64,000 bases of DNA from Rickettsiales bacterium (GTDB lineage: Bacteria > Pseudomonadota > Alphaproteobacteria > Rickettsiales > JAJNBL01), in NCBI GenBank assembly GCA_021156175.1, contig JAJNBL010000005.1, forward strand, positions 1-64,000, given 5' to 3'. Shown here piece after piece: positions 1 to 8,434 of the stretch (its first letter is position 1; every line of letters begins with the position of its first letter). The position numbers and the translations under genes are program-made. A model generated the notes under the pieces. That model worked only from the letters and a program-made list of their open reading frames with translations, was not told the DNA's origin and made no database searches.

Positions 1-206
1 GTATTGGCGAGCAATTTCTCGCACATTGCTTCTACCGCAGCCTTGGCTTTCGCTTCGTCTTTTTCGCTGATTTCCACTTCAATGAATTTACCCTGGCGAA
101 CGCTGTTTACGCCATCAAACCCCAAATGTCCCAGCGCATTTTGTGTCGCTTTGCCTTGAGGATCAAGCACGCCCTTTTTCAAGGTAATGAAAATTTCTGC
201 CTTCAT
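1..206 (-). CDS. purS: PurS subunit of FGAM synthase, partial (C-terminus beyond window)
   Basis: Small subunit of phosphoribosylformylglycinamidine synthase, the fourth step of de novo purine synthesis, working with PurQ and PurL in the cytoplasm. Read on the minus strand from ATG at 206 the protein starts MKAEIFITLKKGVLDPQGKA and continues with the PurS pattern of G-F-x-x-V-x-x-V-R-x-G-K-x-I-E. About 68 residues are visible of a usual 80, so only the last few residues lie outside the window. It follows purC by 32 bases, a common alphaproteobacterial purC-purS-purQ order. Confidence 0.9.
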   Translation of the reverse strand, partial: MKAEIFITLKKGVLDPQGKATQNALGHLGFDGVNSVRQGKFIEVEISEKDEAKAKAAVEAMCEKLLAN

Positions 207-238
207 GGATACTTCCCTTCTTAGTTTTTATGGCCTTT

Positions 239-1051
239 TTAGTTTTTATTCGCTTTCGCCACATCTTCTTGATGTTTGATTTGCCAATCGTCTTCGAGTA
301 CATCTTCTGGCAGAATATTTTTATCGAGTACGCCCAAACGGCGCGCAACTTCCTGATAGAACTGCTCGACATTGCCCATATCGTAACGGAAACGGTCTTT
401 ATCCATTTTCTCCGACGTGCGCATATCCCACAAGCGGCAAGAATCCGGGCTGATCTCATCCGCAAGAAGCACGGACATCACATTGCCATCAATAAAACGT
501 CCAAACTCGATTTTGAAATCCACCAAGCGAATCCCAATAGCACTGAACATTCCGGTGAGGAAATCATTGATACGAAGCGCCTGACCACGGACTTCTTCCA
601 GTTCAAACAATTCCGCATATTCAAAATTCAGGATGTGCTCTTCGCTCACGAAAGGATCGCCAAGGCTATCGTCTTTATAGCAATATTCGATCAGAGGACG
701 CGGCATCGGTTTGCCTTCCTCAATACCAAAACGCTTGCTGAAACTTCCTGCAGCAACGTTACGGACAATCACTTCAAGTGGAATAATCTCGACTTTTCGT
801 ACCAATTGTTCGCGCATATTAAGCGTTTTGATAAAATGGGTCGGAATTCCGATCTCGTTTAAACGTTGCATGATGAACGACGAGATCCGGTTGTTGATTA
901 CACCTTTGCCTGCGATCGTGCCTTTTTTCTGGTTATTGAACGCAGTGGCATCGTCTTTGAAATATTGAACGAGTGTGCCTGGCTCCGGCCCTTCAAAAAG
1001 TACCTTAGCTTTCCCTTCATAAAGGGCTTTACGATTGCGACTTGTGGTCAT
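239..1051 (-). CDS. purC: SAICAR synthetase
   Basis: Phosphoribosylaminoimidazole-succinocarboxamide synthase: joins aspartate to CAIR in purine synthesis. The start [10 protein letters not shown] and the body motifs [17 protein letters not shown] and VDFKIEFG are typical of bacterial PurC, and the length (about 270 residues) fits. I chose ATG at 1051 because GGGA lies about seven bases upstream; an in-frame ATG at 1102 would add 17 residues unlike the family and has a weaker ribosome site. First gene of a purC-purS operon. Confidence 0.93.
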   Translation of the reverse strand: MTTSRNRKALYEGKAKVLFEGPEPGTLVQYFKDDATAFNNQKKGTIAGKGVINNRISSFIMQRLNEIGIPTHFIKTLNMREQLVRKVEIIPLEVIVRNVAAGSFSKRFGIEEGKPMPRPLIEYCYKDDSLGDPFVSEEHILNFEYAELFELEEVRGQALRINDFLTGMFSAIGIRLVDFKIEFGRFIDGNVMSVLLADEISPDSCRLWDMRTSEKMDKDRFRYDMGNVEQFYQEVARRLGVLDKNILPEDVLEDDWQIKHQEDVAKANKN

Positions 1052-1125
1052 GAATTCCCTGCTGTATGATGCGTTTTTATAAGGCCTTGCCCAGGCATTC
1101 ATAGCCTACTTTACAGAACAGCGCA

Positions 1126-1153
1126 ATACTAGTATATTCGCCCCGGATTGCAA
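1126..1153 (-). promoter_or_regulatory. Probable sigma70-type promoter of purC
   Basis: On the minus strand TTGCAA (1153-1148), 16 bases, then TAGTAT (1131-1126), about 75 bases before the purC start. It lies in the divergent space between purC and the DUF1476 gene. Inferred from consensus only. Confidence 0.45.
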
Positions 1154-1192
1154 GCCTTTTCATTAACAAAACAACACTTTTGAGGACTCATA

Positions 1193-1522
1193 ATGAACAC
1201 ATTCCATAACCGCGAAAAAGGGTTTGAAAGCCGTTACGCCCATGATGCTGAACTCCAGTTTCGAGTTCGTTCTCGCCGCGATTATCTCCTTGGACTCTGG
1301 GTCGCTGAGCAACTCGATTTAAGCGGCGATGAAGCAAAAGAATATGCCAAATCCGTCGTCAATGCGAACTTTGAGGAAGCCGGCGATCAGGACATGATCC
1401 GCAAGATTGTCGCGGATATCACCACAGCCGAGATAGAGGGCATCAACGAACAAGAAATCCGCTTCCAGCTCGATAAATGCGAGGCAAAAGCGAAAACGGA
1501 AGTCATGGAAGAAGAGGAATAG
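1193..1522 (+). CDS. DUF1476 protein, F1-ATPase zeta subunit type
   Basis: A 109-residue, largely helical, charged protein matching the alphaproteobacterial DUF1476 family: N-terminal F-x-x-R-E-K-x-F-E-x-x-[YF]-A-H-D, then LLGLWVAEQLDLSG and NFEEAGDQDMIRKI. Members studied in Paracoccus are the zeta subunit, which blocks ATP hydrolysis by F1-ATPase; that role is taken from the family. The N-terminal part is the inhibitory segment in zeta. GAGGA lies just ahead of the ATG. Its position divergent from purC is frequent in alphaproteobacteria. Confidence 0.85.
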   Translation: MNTFHNREKGFESRYAHDAELQFRVRSRRDYLLGLWVAEQLDLSGDEAKEYAKSVVNANFEEAGDQDMIRKIVADITTAEIEGINEQEIRFQLDKCEAKAKTEVMEEEE

Positions 1523-1524
1523 AT

Positions 1525-2061
1525 CTATTCCTCTTTCGCCACGATAATGTCAGGCAGGCACACGACCACTTTTCCGACGTTCAGATCAATTTCCGGCACC
1601 GTTTCATGGTTAAACGGCAACAATGTCGTGTCTTTGGGGTTAGCCAATAAAGCGATTTCAATAATATCGCCCGCCCCAAAATTATGAAGCGCTTTGACTG
1701 TCCCAAGGGCTTTCCCTTCTTCAGTAACCACCGCAAGCCCCATCAGATCTTCGTAATAGAACTCATTTTCTTCCGTTTCGGGCAAAGCATCGCGCGAAAC
1801 ATAAAGCTCCCGGCCAGACAAGCTTTCTGCTTTATTCCGATCCATAACCCCAGCAATGGAAGCAATCAGCGCCCCTTTTACCTCTCCGCGAACCTTAACC
1901 CGGCAAGGAAATTGGCCTTTACTATCGTAAAATTCCTCGAAAGCCTCAAAGGTTTCAAGCGATTCCGTAAATGGTTTGATTTTCACTTCGCCTTTAATCC
2001 CATGCGCCCCAATAATTTTGGCAACGCAGATGAAGCGGTCTTTGGTTTTGGGCGTTTCCAT
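1525..2061 (-). CDS. rimM: 16S rRNA maturation factor RimM
   Basis: Ribosome maturation factor that binds S19 and helps assemble the 30S head. The 178-residue protein has the N-terminal RimM motif VAKIIGAHGIKGEVKIKPFT and a C-terminal PRC-barrel part (FYYEDLMGLAVVTEEGKALG, then a G-A-G-D-I-I-E-I strand). It lies downstream of rpsP as usual, but trmD and rplS, which normally follow, are absent; the next gene (DUF1476) converges on it with two bases between the ends. Confidence 0.93.
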   Translation of the reverse strand: METPKTKDRFICVAKIIGAHGIKGEVKIKPFTESLETFEAFEEFYDSKGQFPCRVKVRGEVKGALIASIAGVMDRNKAESLSGRELYVSRDALPETEENEFYYEDLMGLAVVTEEGKALGTVKALHNFGAGDIIEIALLANPKDTTLLPFNHETVPEIDLNVGKVVVCLPDIIVAKEE

Positions 2062-2086
2062 AAAATATGAACCTTTTGATGCAAGA

Positions 2087-2112
2087 AAGGGGCAATGTCA
2101 CCATCGCCCCTT
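2087..2112 (-). terminator. Hairpin between rpsP and rimM (attenuator or partial terminator)
   Basis: Inverted repeat AAGGGGC / GCCCCTT with a 12-base loop, followed on the minus strand by a short T-rich stretch. It could trim or attenuate transcription between rpsP and rimM. The T-run is short, so termination may be weak. Confidence 0.45.
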
Positions 2113-2142
2113 ATCTTTAGAATTCTATAAAACGAATCTGAC

Positions 2143-2628
2143 TTAAGCAGCAGCTTCGCCATCAGCTGTAGGAGCTTCAGCAGCAGGAGCTTCGGCTGCC
2201 TTAGCAGCTTCAGCAGCAGCCGCAGCTTTCGCAGCTTCAGCAGCAGCGGCATCCGCTACTTTCTTCGCAGCAGCTTCTTCAGCTTGTTTCTTTGCTTCTT
2301 CAGCAGCACGCTCTTTCGCGCGCCCTTTGAACAAATCTGTTCTTTGCTTTTGCTTGCGAACAAGTTTATCGTTAGCATATTTAATGCCAGCTTGATCCAA
2401 GAATATCGCAACACGCTCAGTAGGCTGTGCGCCATTTTTGATCCAATGTTCAATACGGTCTTTCTTCAAGACAAGACGCTCAGGGCTGTCTTTTGCCAAA
2501 AGTGGGTTATAGGTACCGAGTTTTTCGATAAAACGACCATCGCGTGGAGAGCGGATATCTGCAACCACCAGACGATAATACGGACGCTTTTTTGCACCAC
2601 CACGGGCAAGACGTAGCTTTAATGCCAT
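2143..2628 (-). CDS. rpsP: Ribosomal protein bS16 with long Ala/Glu-rich tail
   Basis: 30S ribosomal protein S16. The first 80 residues are canonical: [20 protein letters not shown], then [21 protein letters not shown] and the D-R-I-x-x-W-I-x-x-G-A-Q-P-T-x-x-V segment. The remaining 75 or so residues are a low-complexity tail of Ala, Glu and Lys (blocks of AEAAKAAEA). S16 is normally 80-90 residues, though tailed forms occur in some alphaproteobacteria. Transcribed from its own strong promoter with rimM downstream. Confidence 0.95.
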   Translation of the reverse strand: MALKLRLARGGAKKRPYYRLVVADIRSPRDGRFIEKLGTYNPLLAKDSPERLVLKKDRIEHWIKNGAQPTERVAIFLDQAGIKYANDKLVRKQKQRTDLFKGRAKERAAEEAKKQAEEAAAKKVADAAAAEAAKAAAAAEAAKAAEAPAAEAPTADGEAAA

Positions 2629-2681
2629 AACTTATTGTTCCTTCACTACAATTTTAAATCGGAATCCGACGTGAGCGTGGT

Positions 2682-2710
2682 TTTATACCGCATCCCACAC
2701 AAGAAGTCAA
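2682..2710 (-). promoter_or_regulatory. Strong sigma70-type promoter of rpsP-rimM
   Basis: Minus strand TTGACT (2710-2705), 17-base spacer, TATAAA (2687-2682), about 53 bases before the rpsP start. Near-consensus boxes with ideal spacing. Confidence 0.75.
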
Positions 2711-2733
2711 AGTATTTATCGGACTTTTTTTGC

Positions 2734-3789
2734 TTAAATGGGGCTATAGGGCTTGCGCTCCAGAACCACAGGCTTTTCCTCAGGCTTACGCTCTTTTTCA
2801 CGGAACGCCTCAACCGCCTGCCACAAGGCACGAACCACCTCGGTTTCGCCCTTCCCGGTAGCACCCGACATCAACATCACCTTTTTGCCAGAAACCTCCG
2901 TTAAGGCCGCAACTTTTTCGTCAATTTCCTCATCCAGGATCGCATCGATTTTATTGAGCACCACAATTTCGGGCTTTCCGGCTAATAATTCGCTATAAGC
3001 CTCAAGCTCCCCACGAATAACGCGGTAGGCTTCCGCGACATCTTCCTGAGTGCCATCAATCAGATGCAGCAATATCCCGCAACGCTCGACATGCTTGAGG
3101 AATCGATCACCTAAACCAAGCCCTTCCGAGGCCCCTTCAATCAGACCAGGAAGATCTGCAAGGACAAACTCTTTTCCATCCACATAGACCACCCCCAGCT
3201 GGGGTTTAAGGGTTGTGAACGGATAATCGGCAATTTTTGGCTTCGCACGGCTAACTTTCGAAAGGAAAGTCGATTTTCCTGCATTTGGAAGTCCCACCAG
3301 CCCAGCATCAGACAAAAGTTTTAGCTTAAGCCATAACCAGCGCTCTTCCCCCGGAAAACCTTTCTGTGCCTTACGCGGCGCTTGATTGACCGAGCTTTTA
3401 TAGTGGGTATTCCCATGCCCTCCATCTCCGCCTTTGGCCAAGATCAGGCGTTCGCCAATTTCCGTAAAATCTGCGAGCAACAAACCACTTTCATCATCCG
3501 TAACCTGAGTGCCAATCGGGACAGGAATGACCATATCTTCCGAGGCCTTTCCGTGGCGGTTCGCACCTTTCCCATGTTCGCCGCTTTTGGCTTTAAAATG
3601 CTGCTGATAACGGAAATCGATGAGGGTATTTAAGCCCCCGACAGCTTCAAGAATCACACTCCCTCCGCGTCCGCCATCCCCGCCATCTGGCCCACCCATA
3701 GGGATATTGGCTTCGCGCCGGAAGCTCACGCAGCCCGGACCACCGTTGCCACTTCGTACAAAAATTTTAGCTTCATCAATAAACTGCAT
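2734..3789 (-). CDS. obgE: Obg family GTPase
   Basis: Ribosome-associated GTPase of 50S assembly and stress control. The N-terminal Obg fold is glycine-rich ([28 protein letters not shown]). The G domain follows with G1 GLPNAGKST, the switch region [15 protein letters not shown]3 DLPGLIEGA, and G4 NKID. The length (351) is typical for alphaproteobacteria; there is only a short basic tail after the G domain. It lies downstream of rplU-rpmA, the usual order, but separated from them by a terminator. Confidence 0.95.
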   Translation of the reverse strand: MQFIDEAKIFVRSGNGGPGCVSFRREANIPMGGPDGGDGGRGGSVILEAVGGLNTLIDFRYQQHFKAKSGEHGKGANRHGKASEDMVIPVPIGTQVTDDESGLLLADFTEIGERLILAKGGDGGHGNTHYKSSVNQAPRKAQKGFPGEERWLWLKLKLLSDAGLVGLPNAGKSTFLSKVSRAKPKIADYPFTTLKPQLGVVYVDGKEFVLADLPGLIEGASEGLGLGDRFLKHVERCGILLHLIDGTQEDVAEAYRVIRGELEAYSELLAGKPEIVVLNKIDAILDEEIDEKVAALTEVSGKKVMLMSGATGKGETEVVRALWQAVEAFREKERKPEEKPVVLERKPYSPI

Positions 3790-3833
3790 AAAACCTTATC
3801 CTGGGGGAAAAATTCTATTCGGGCATCCCATGC

Positions 3834-3873
3834 AAAAAGGCTGGATACAGAGGAAACCCTCTAATACCCAGCC
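3834..3873 (-). terminator. Rho-independent terminator after rpmA
   Basis: On the minus strand a long stem GGCTGG...AGAGG / CCTCT...CCAGCC with a short loop is followed by TTTTT. It ends the rplU-rpmA transcript before obgE. Confidence 0.8.
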
Positions 3874-3905
3874 CCATCCTAATACTTAAAGTAAAGGCTA
3901 AACGC

Positions 3906-4163
3906 TTACGCGTTAGCAATTACCGATACATATTGACGACCACCTGACTTTAATTTGAAAGCCACTTCGCCTTCAACCAAAGCAAATAAGGTGTGATCTG
4001 TACCCATACCCACATTTGGGCCCGCATGGAACTTGGTTCCGCGCTGACGCACAAGAATATTTCCTGGAATCACGATTTCGCCACCAAACTTCTTCACGCC
4101 AAGTCTTCTACCTGCGGAATCCCGACCGTTTCGTGAACTACCACCTGCTTTTTTATGAGCCAT
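3906..4163 (-). CDS. rpmA: Ribosomal protein bL27
   Basis: 50S protein near the peptidyl transferase centre. Starts [20 protein letters not shown] and continues with the L27 signature [20 protein letters not shown]; 85 residues, normal length. It lies 5 bases after rplU and shares its promoter. Confidence 0.97.
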   Translation of the reverse strand: MAHKKAGGSSRNGRDSAGRRLGVKKFGGEIVIPGNILVRQRGTKFHAGPNVGMGTDHTLFALVEGEVAFKLKSGGRQYVSVIANA

Positions 4164-4168
4164 TGTAA

Positions 4169-4696
4169 TTACCCTTCTGTTTTCTTAGACTTAGGAGCTG
4201 CTTTTTTAGGAGCTGCTGCTTTCTTCTCGCCCGCTTCAGCTTTCTTAGGAGCTGCTGCTTTCTTCGCTGGAGCCTTAGGAGCTGCCGCTTTCTTAGGCGC
4301 CGCTTTAGACTCAGACTTCGCCGCTTTTGGAGCGCGCGTAGGAGCATCTGATACAAATTCTTTAATCACCACACCTTCGCCAACAGGGCTCAAGCCAGTA
4401 ACGCGAACAACAGTCAAACGCTGACGGTGACCATTGAGGCGACGATGATTTTTACGGCGCTTTTTCTTAAAGATCAGCACTTTATCTGCTTTGATATGCT
4501 CAAGCACTTCTGCCTTCACACTCACACCTTCTACCGTTGGGCTACCCAGAGTAATGCCTTTTTTCTCATCATTGACGAGAAGGACTTTACTGAATTCTAC
4601 CACTGAGCCAACACCGGCTTCGATCTTTTCCAGTTTTAAAATAGCATCTTTTGCTACTTTATACTGTTTTCCGCCTGTTTCTACGATCGCAAACAT
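4169..4696 (-). CDS. rplU: Ribosomal protein bL21 with histone H1-like tail
   Basis: 50S protein L21. The core is standard: [20 protein letters not shown], then [20 protein letters not shown]. After about residue 105 there is a 65-70 residue tail built of Ala-Ala-Pro-Lys-Lys units, resembling the Lys/Ala/Pro tails of histone H1-like proteins. The family usually ends near residue 103; extended L21 proteins are known in some alphaproteobacteria. First gene of rplU-rpmA. Confidence 0.95.
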   Translation of the reverse strand: MFAIVETGGKQYKVAKDAILKLEKIEAGVGSVVEFSKVLLVNDEKKGITLGSPTVEGVSVKAEVLEHIKADKVLIFKKKRRKNHRRLNGHRQRLTVVRVTGLSPVGEGVVIKEFVSDAPTRAPKAAKSESKAAPKKAAAPKAPAKKAAAPKKAEAGEKKAAAPKKAAPKSKKTEG

Positions 4697-4756
4697 GTCT
4701 TTTTTACCTAATAACCCTGAAAAACGCCCTACGGGCTCACCTAAAATGAGGAGGGG

Positions 4757-4784
4757 AATATAGCAGCCCCCGGGGCTTTGTCAA
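4757..4784 (-). promoter_or_regulatory. Sigma70-type promoter of rplU-rpmA
   Basis: Minus strand TTGACA (4784-4779), 16-base GC-rich spacer, TATATT (4762-4757), about 60 bases ahead of the rplU ATG. The -35 box is a perfect consensus match. Confidence 0.75.
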
Positions 4785-4835
4785 GCCCTTTACCACGTGT
4801 TCCCCTGATTTTTTATACCAGCCCGATAATCCTAT

Positions 4836-6044
4836 TTACGCGACATTCCGAGAGGGTTTTTCATCCCCAGGTATCAAGCGTTTTAAATAATCCCGAGCAT
4901 TAGCATCCGCCTGGATCACATCATCAATGTGCGAAATGGGAGATTTCCGTGCACAGGCTTGAATGACTTGCTCAGTTAATGAAACGATGTCCAGGAACCC
5001 GATTTTCCCTTGTAAGAACGCCGCCACAGCCCCTTCATTCGCTGCATTCAGGATAATCGGTACATCACCGCCAGCATCCAAGGCCTCACGCGCCAGACGC
5101 AATGCCGGGAAACGCGCGATATCCGGAGCTTCAAAGGTAAGACTTCCAAGTTTTTTAAGGTCTAGGCGGGTCTTTGCCCCCTCTTTTCGTAGAGGCCAAT
5201 TCAGCGCCACAGCAATCGGAGTCGTCATATCAGGAGTTCCCAGCTGCGCAAGCACCGACCCATCGCGATAGGTCACCATCCCGTGAATTACGGATTCAGG
5301 ATGCACCAATACCTCAATTTGCGAGGCTTCTAGCGGGAAAAGATGATAGGCCTCGATCAGCTCCAAGCCTTTGTTCATCATGGTCGCAGAATCGACCGAA
5401 ATTTTAGCGCCCATACTCCAGTTTGGATGCGCGACCGCTTGGGCCGGCGTAACAGATGCCATACGCTCAGTTGACCAGGTACGGAAGGGTCCGCCCGATG
5501 CGGTTAAGGTAATAGTTTCAACTGATTCGGCCTTCGCCCCATCCCATAATTGGAAGATGGCACTATGCTCCGAATCTACGGGAATCAATTGCGTGTTATG
5601 GTGTTTTACGGCATCGAGCAGTAATTTTCCTGCGCAAACCAGGCTTTCTTTATTCGCCAGCGCCAGCACTTTGGAAGCTTTTGCCGCCGCCATCGTAGGC
5701 CGCAAGCCGGCAATCCCCACAATCGCCGCCATTGTCCAATCCACAGGCTGGGACGCAACTTCTTCAACGGCCTTTTGGCCAGAAGCCACGATAATTCCGC
5801 TTCCTGCAAGTAACGACTGAAGCTCAGAATAGCCCGCAGGATCGGCAATAACCACTTGGGAAGGACGGTATTTCTTCGCCTGAGCGGCAAGAAGTGCAAC
5901 ATTACGGTTCGCTGTCAGCGCTTCAATAAAGAAAGGTTCCGCACAGGTTTCAAGCAATGCAAGGGTAGAGGTTCCAATGGAACCTGTAGAACCAAGGACC
6001 GTTACGGTACGGGATGCCTGATCTTGTGTAGAAACAATCGCCAC
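4836..6044 (-). CDS. dxr: 1-deoxy-D-xylulose 5-phosphate reductoisomerase
   Basis: Second step of the MEP isoprenoid pathway, NADPH-dependent conversion of DXP to MEP. N-terminal nucleotide site VLGSTGSIGTSTLALLE; NKESLVCAG; substrate/metal motif VDSEHSAIFQ; NWSMGAKISVDSATMMNKGL. 402 residues, normal. The start is GTG, overlapping the cdsA stop (TAGTG), with AAGGAG eight bases upstream, so translation is probably coupled. In many alphaproteobacteria uppS precedes cdsA; it is not here. Confidence 0.95.
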   Translation of the reverse strand: MAIVSTQDQASRTVTVLGSTGSIGTSTLALLETCAEPFFIEALTANRNVALLAAQAKKYRPSQVVIADPAGYSELQSLLAGSGIIVASGQKAVEEVASQPVDWTMAAIVGIAGLRPTMAAAKASKVLALANKESLVCAGKLLLDAVKHHNTQLIPVDSEHSAIFQLWDGAKAESVETITLTASGGPFRTWSTERMASVTPAQAVAHPNWSMGAKISVDSATMMNKGLELIEAYHLFPLEASQIEVLVHPESVIHGMVTYRDGSVLAQLGTPDMTTPIAVALNWPLRKEGAKTRLDLKKLGSLTFEAPDIARFPALRLAREALDAGGDVPIILNAANEGAVAAFLQGKIGFLDIVSLTEQVIQACARKSPISHIDDVIQADANARDYLKRLIPGDEKPSRNVA

Positions 6045-6727
6045 TAAAACAACTCCTTACCCCATAGCAGAGCAACCAAGAACATCACCGGCGCCACCGT
6101 CAGCATCCCATCAATCCGGTCAAGCACACCGCCATGTCCAGGTATCAATGTACCGCTGTCTTTCACACCAAAATAACGTTTTACCCAGGATTCAAAAAGA
6201 TCTCCCGCTTGCGCCACAACCGCAAGAGCTGCGCTTAAGAACATAAAAGCAGAAGGATGTGGATTCGTCATGAAAAGGGAAATAACCCCTCCCCCAATCG
6301 CGCTCGCCACCACTCCGCCAGCAAGACCTGACCAGGTTTTATTCGGACTAATTGCCGGAGCAAGCTTAGGTCCGCCGACCGTACGGCCCGTAAAATACGC
6401 CGCAATATCGGTAGCCCAGACCACCGTCACCAACCACAACATAATAAGGAGCCCCTGCTCCATTTCGCGAAGCGCCAACAAGGCCACAGAAGGCAAGGTT
6501 ATATAGAGTAAGCCGATAGTTTCCCAGCGCGTGCGCTCTTGGCGATCAAGTGACACTCGGGTCGGAGTTGAAATAATATTATTCCACTCAAAGCTCATCA
6601 GAACAGCCAGCATCAGCACCATAATTTGGTACCCTACCCCACCGTAAAACACAAGGAACAGGACGATAGGCGCAAGCGCGATAGCTGTAATAAGCCGAAG
6701 TTTTACATCCGCAGGAACCGAGATCAT
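6044..6727 (-). CDS. cdsA: Phosphatidate cytidylyltransferase
   Basis: Integral membrane enzyme making CDP-diacylglycerol from phosphatidate and CTP. Several hydrophobic helices lead to the full CDP-diglyceride synthetase signature near the C-terminus (S-W-V-K-R-Y-F-G-V-K-D-S-G-x-L-I-P-G-H-G-G-V-x-D-R-I-D). About 227 residues from the ATG at 6727, slightly short for the family; an upstream in-frame start at 6814 would add 29 residues with no clear ribosome site. Coupled to dxr. Confidence 0.92.
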   Translation of the reverse strand: MISVPADVKLRLITAIALAPIVLFLVFYGGVGYQIMVLMLAVLMSFEWNNIISTPTRVSLDRQERTRWETIGLLYITLPSVALLALREMEQGLLIMLWLVTVVWATDIAAYFTGRTVGGPKLAPAISPNKTWSGLAGGVVASAIGGGVISLFMTNPHPSAFMFLSAALAVVAQAGDLFESWVKRYFGVKDSGTLIPGHGGVLDRIDGMLTVAPVMFLVALLWGKELF

Positions 6728-6841
6728 AGGAAAAACCTTTAGGTTGGCAAAAATAGACCGGAGGTAGTATAACAGCCAGATTGTCAAAAATCCAGGAGGA
6801 TCACGGATATCCAAACACCCTCAAAAGGGTATTTTTTATAA

Positions 6842-8224
6842 TTACTTCCGCAACTCTTCGGAAACCAAGAAGGCAAGCTCCAAACTCTGCGATGCGTTCA
6901 AACGCGGGTCACAATGGGTATGGTAACGGTCAGAAAGGTTCAGCTCCGAAATCGCCTGCGCACCACCTAAACACTCAGTCACATCCTGACCTGTCATCTC
7001 CAAATGCACCCCACCGGCATAGGTCCCTTCCGCCTTATGGATATCAAAGAAACTCCGCACTTCCGAGAGTACCTGGTTAAATGGACGGGTTTTATAGCCA
7101 TTTGGCGATTTGATGGTATTCCCATGCATCGGATCGCACGACCACACCACTTTCTTCCCTTCCCGCTCGACCGCACGAATCAAGGTCGGCAGCAGCTTCC
7201 CGACTTTCTCGGCGCCCATCCGCGAAATGAGGGTCAAACGACCGGGTTCGTTTGTGGGATTCAAGACATCAATCAATTGCAACAGCCCTTCTGGCGTCAT
7301 TGAAGGTCCAACTTTGGTTGCAATCGGGTTGGCGACACCACGCATATATTCAACATGCGCCTCACCAATGGTGCGGGTTCTATCCCCGATCCAAAGCATA
7401 TGGCCAGAGAGGTTATAATACTCCCCATCTTCCTCGCTTTCCCGCGTGAATGCTTGCTCATACGGAAGTAAGAGGGCTTCATGGGAGGTGTAGAATTCTG
7501 CTTCGCGAAGCTGCTCCTGCCCCTCAATCGGCAAGCCGCAGGCTTCGATAAATGCCACCGCTTCATCGATACGGTTTGCCATATCCTGGAAACGCTTCCC
7601 TTGGGCGGATTGCGCCACAAAATCCATATTCCAGCCATTGATACTGCGCAAACTTGCATAGCCATCACGTGCCAATGAACGAAGGAAATTCAGGGTCGAA
7701 GCCGCCTGATGGTAGCCACGGAGCATGTTTTCCGGATCGGGTTTGCGCGCATCCTCGGTAAATTCAACACCATTGACCATATCCCCACGGTAGCTCGGAA
7801 GCTCTTTATCGCCTTGTTTTTCAGTATCATCCGAACGGGGTTTTACGAATTGCCCCGCGATACGACCGACTTTCACTACGGGCTTGCGTGCACCATACAT
7901 CAGCGCAACCGTCATCTGAAGGATCACCCGGAAAAGACTTTGGAGGTTCTCAGGCGTAAATTCGGCAAAACTTTCAGCGCAATCCCCACCTTGCAGGAGG
8001 AATGCTTTCCCTTCAGAAACGAGAGCAAGCTTCTTCTTTAAGGCACGTGCTTCGGCAGCCGTGGTGAGCGGAGGCAACCGGGAAAGGCTCCCCTCTACCG
8101 CTTTAAGTTTTGATAAATCGGCATATTTCGGCTGTTGGCGGATAGGCAACGCCCGCCAGCTATCAATACTCCATTGCGCGGAGTTGGTGTTTTTTCCTGA
8201 TTTACCGGATGGTGAAGGTTTCAT
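6842..8224 (-). CDS. Class II 3-deoxy-7-phosphoheptulonate (DAHP) synthase
   Basis: First enzyme of the shikimate pathway, joining PEP and erythrose 4-phosphate. The 460-residue protein is of the plant-like class II (AroA-II) type: [17 protein letters not shown] at the start, [47 protein letters not shown] and [18 protein letters not shown]. Its presence implies the cell makes aromatic compounds, unlike most obligate Rickettsiales. Single gene, divergent from dnaB. Confidence 0.95.
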   Translation of the reverse strand: MKPSPSGKSGKNTNSAQWSIDSWRALPIRQQPKYADLSKLKAVEGSLSRLPPLTTAAEARALKKKLALVSEGKAFLLQGGDCAESFAEFTPENLQSLFRVILQMTVALMYGARKPVVKVGRIAGQFVKPRSDDTEKQGDKELPSYRGDMVNGVEFTEDARKPDPENMLRGYHQAASTLNFLRSLARDGYASLRSINGWNMDFVAQSAQGKRFQDMANRIDEAVAFIEACGLPIEGQEQLREAEFYTSHEALLLPYEQAFTRESEEDGEYYNLSGHMLWIGDRTRTIGEAHVEYMRGVANPIATKVGPSMTPEGLLQLIDVLNPTNEPGRLTLISRMGAEKVGKLLPTLIRAVEREGKKVVWSCDPMHGNTIKSPNGYKTRPFNQVLSEVRSFFDIHKAEGTYAGGVHLEMTGQDVTECLGGAQAISELNLSDRYHTHCDPRLNASQSLELAFLVSEELRK

Positions 8225-8380
8225 GAGTATTTTTGCCTTTCATTATATATATAGTATCGCTAAGCCGATCATCATACTAAGAAGCAAGGCAAATGTCCAA
8301 AGGAAGGTGGAGGCGGATATAAAATATAGGTTATAAATCGACAGCCCCCCCAGAACTGCAAAGAAACATAGTGCATTTTC

Positions 8381-8409
8381 TAGACATGAACTTTTGCTTC
8401 TCCTATACT
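8381..8409 (+). promoter_or_regulatory. Sigma70-type promoter of dnaB
   Basis: TAGACA (8381-8386), exactly 17 bases, TATACT (8404-8409), giving a short leader before the ATG at 8435. It sits in the 210-base divergent gap with the DAHP synthase gene; the rest of that gap shows nothing clear. Confidence 0.65.
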
Positions 8410-8434
8410 CCAATCAAACAACTGACGATTCATC

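Noticed and set aside
230-862. A 210-residue open frame on the plus strand opposite purC
   Set aside because: It is the antisense shadow of purC: no ribosome site, no recognisable family, and purC is unambiguous.
4169-4400. Repetitive GGAGCTGCTGCTTTCTT units as a CRISPR-like or DNA repeat
   Set aside because: They are the codons of the Ala/Lys/Pro tail of L21, in frame and without spacers.
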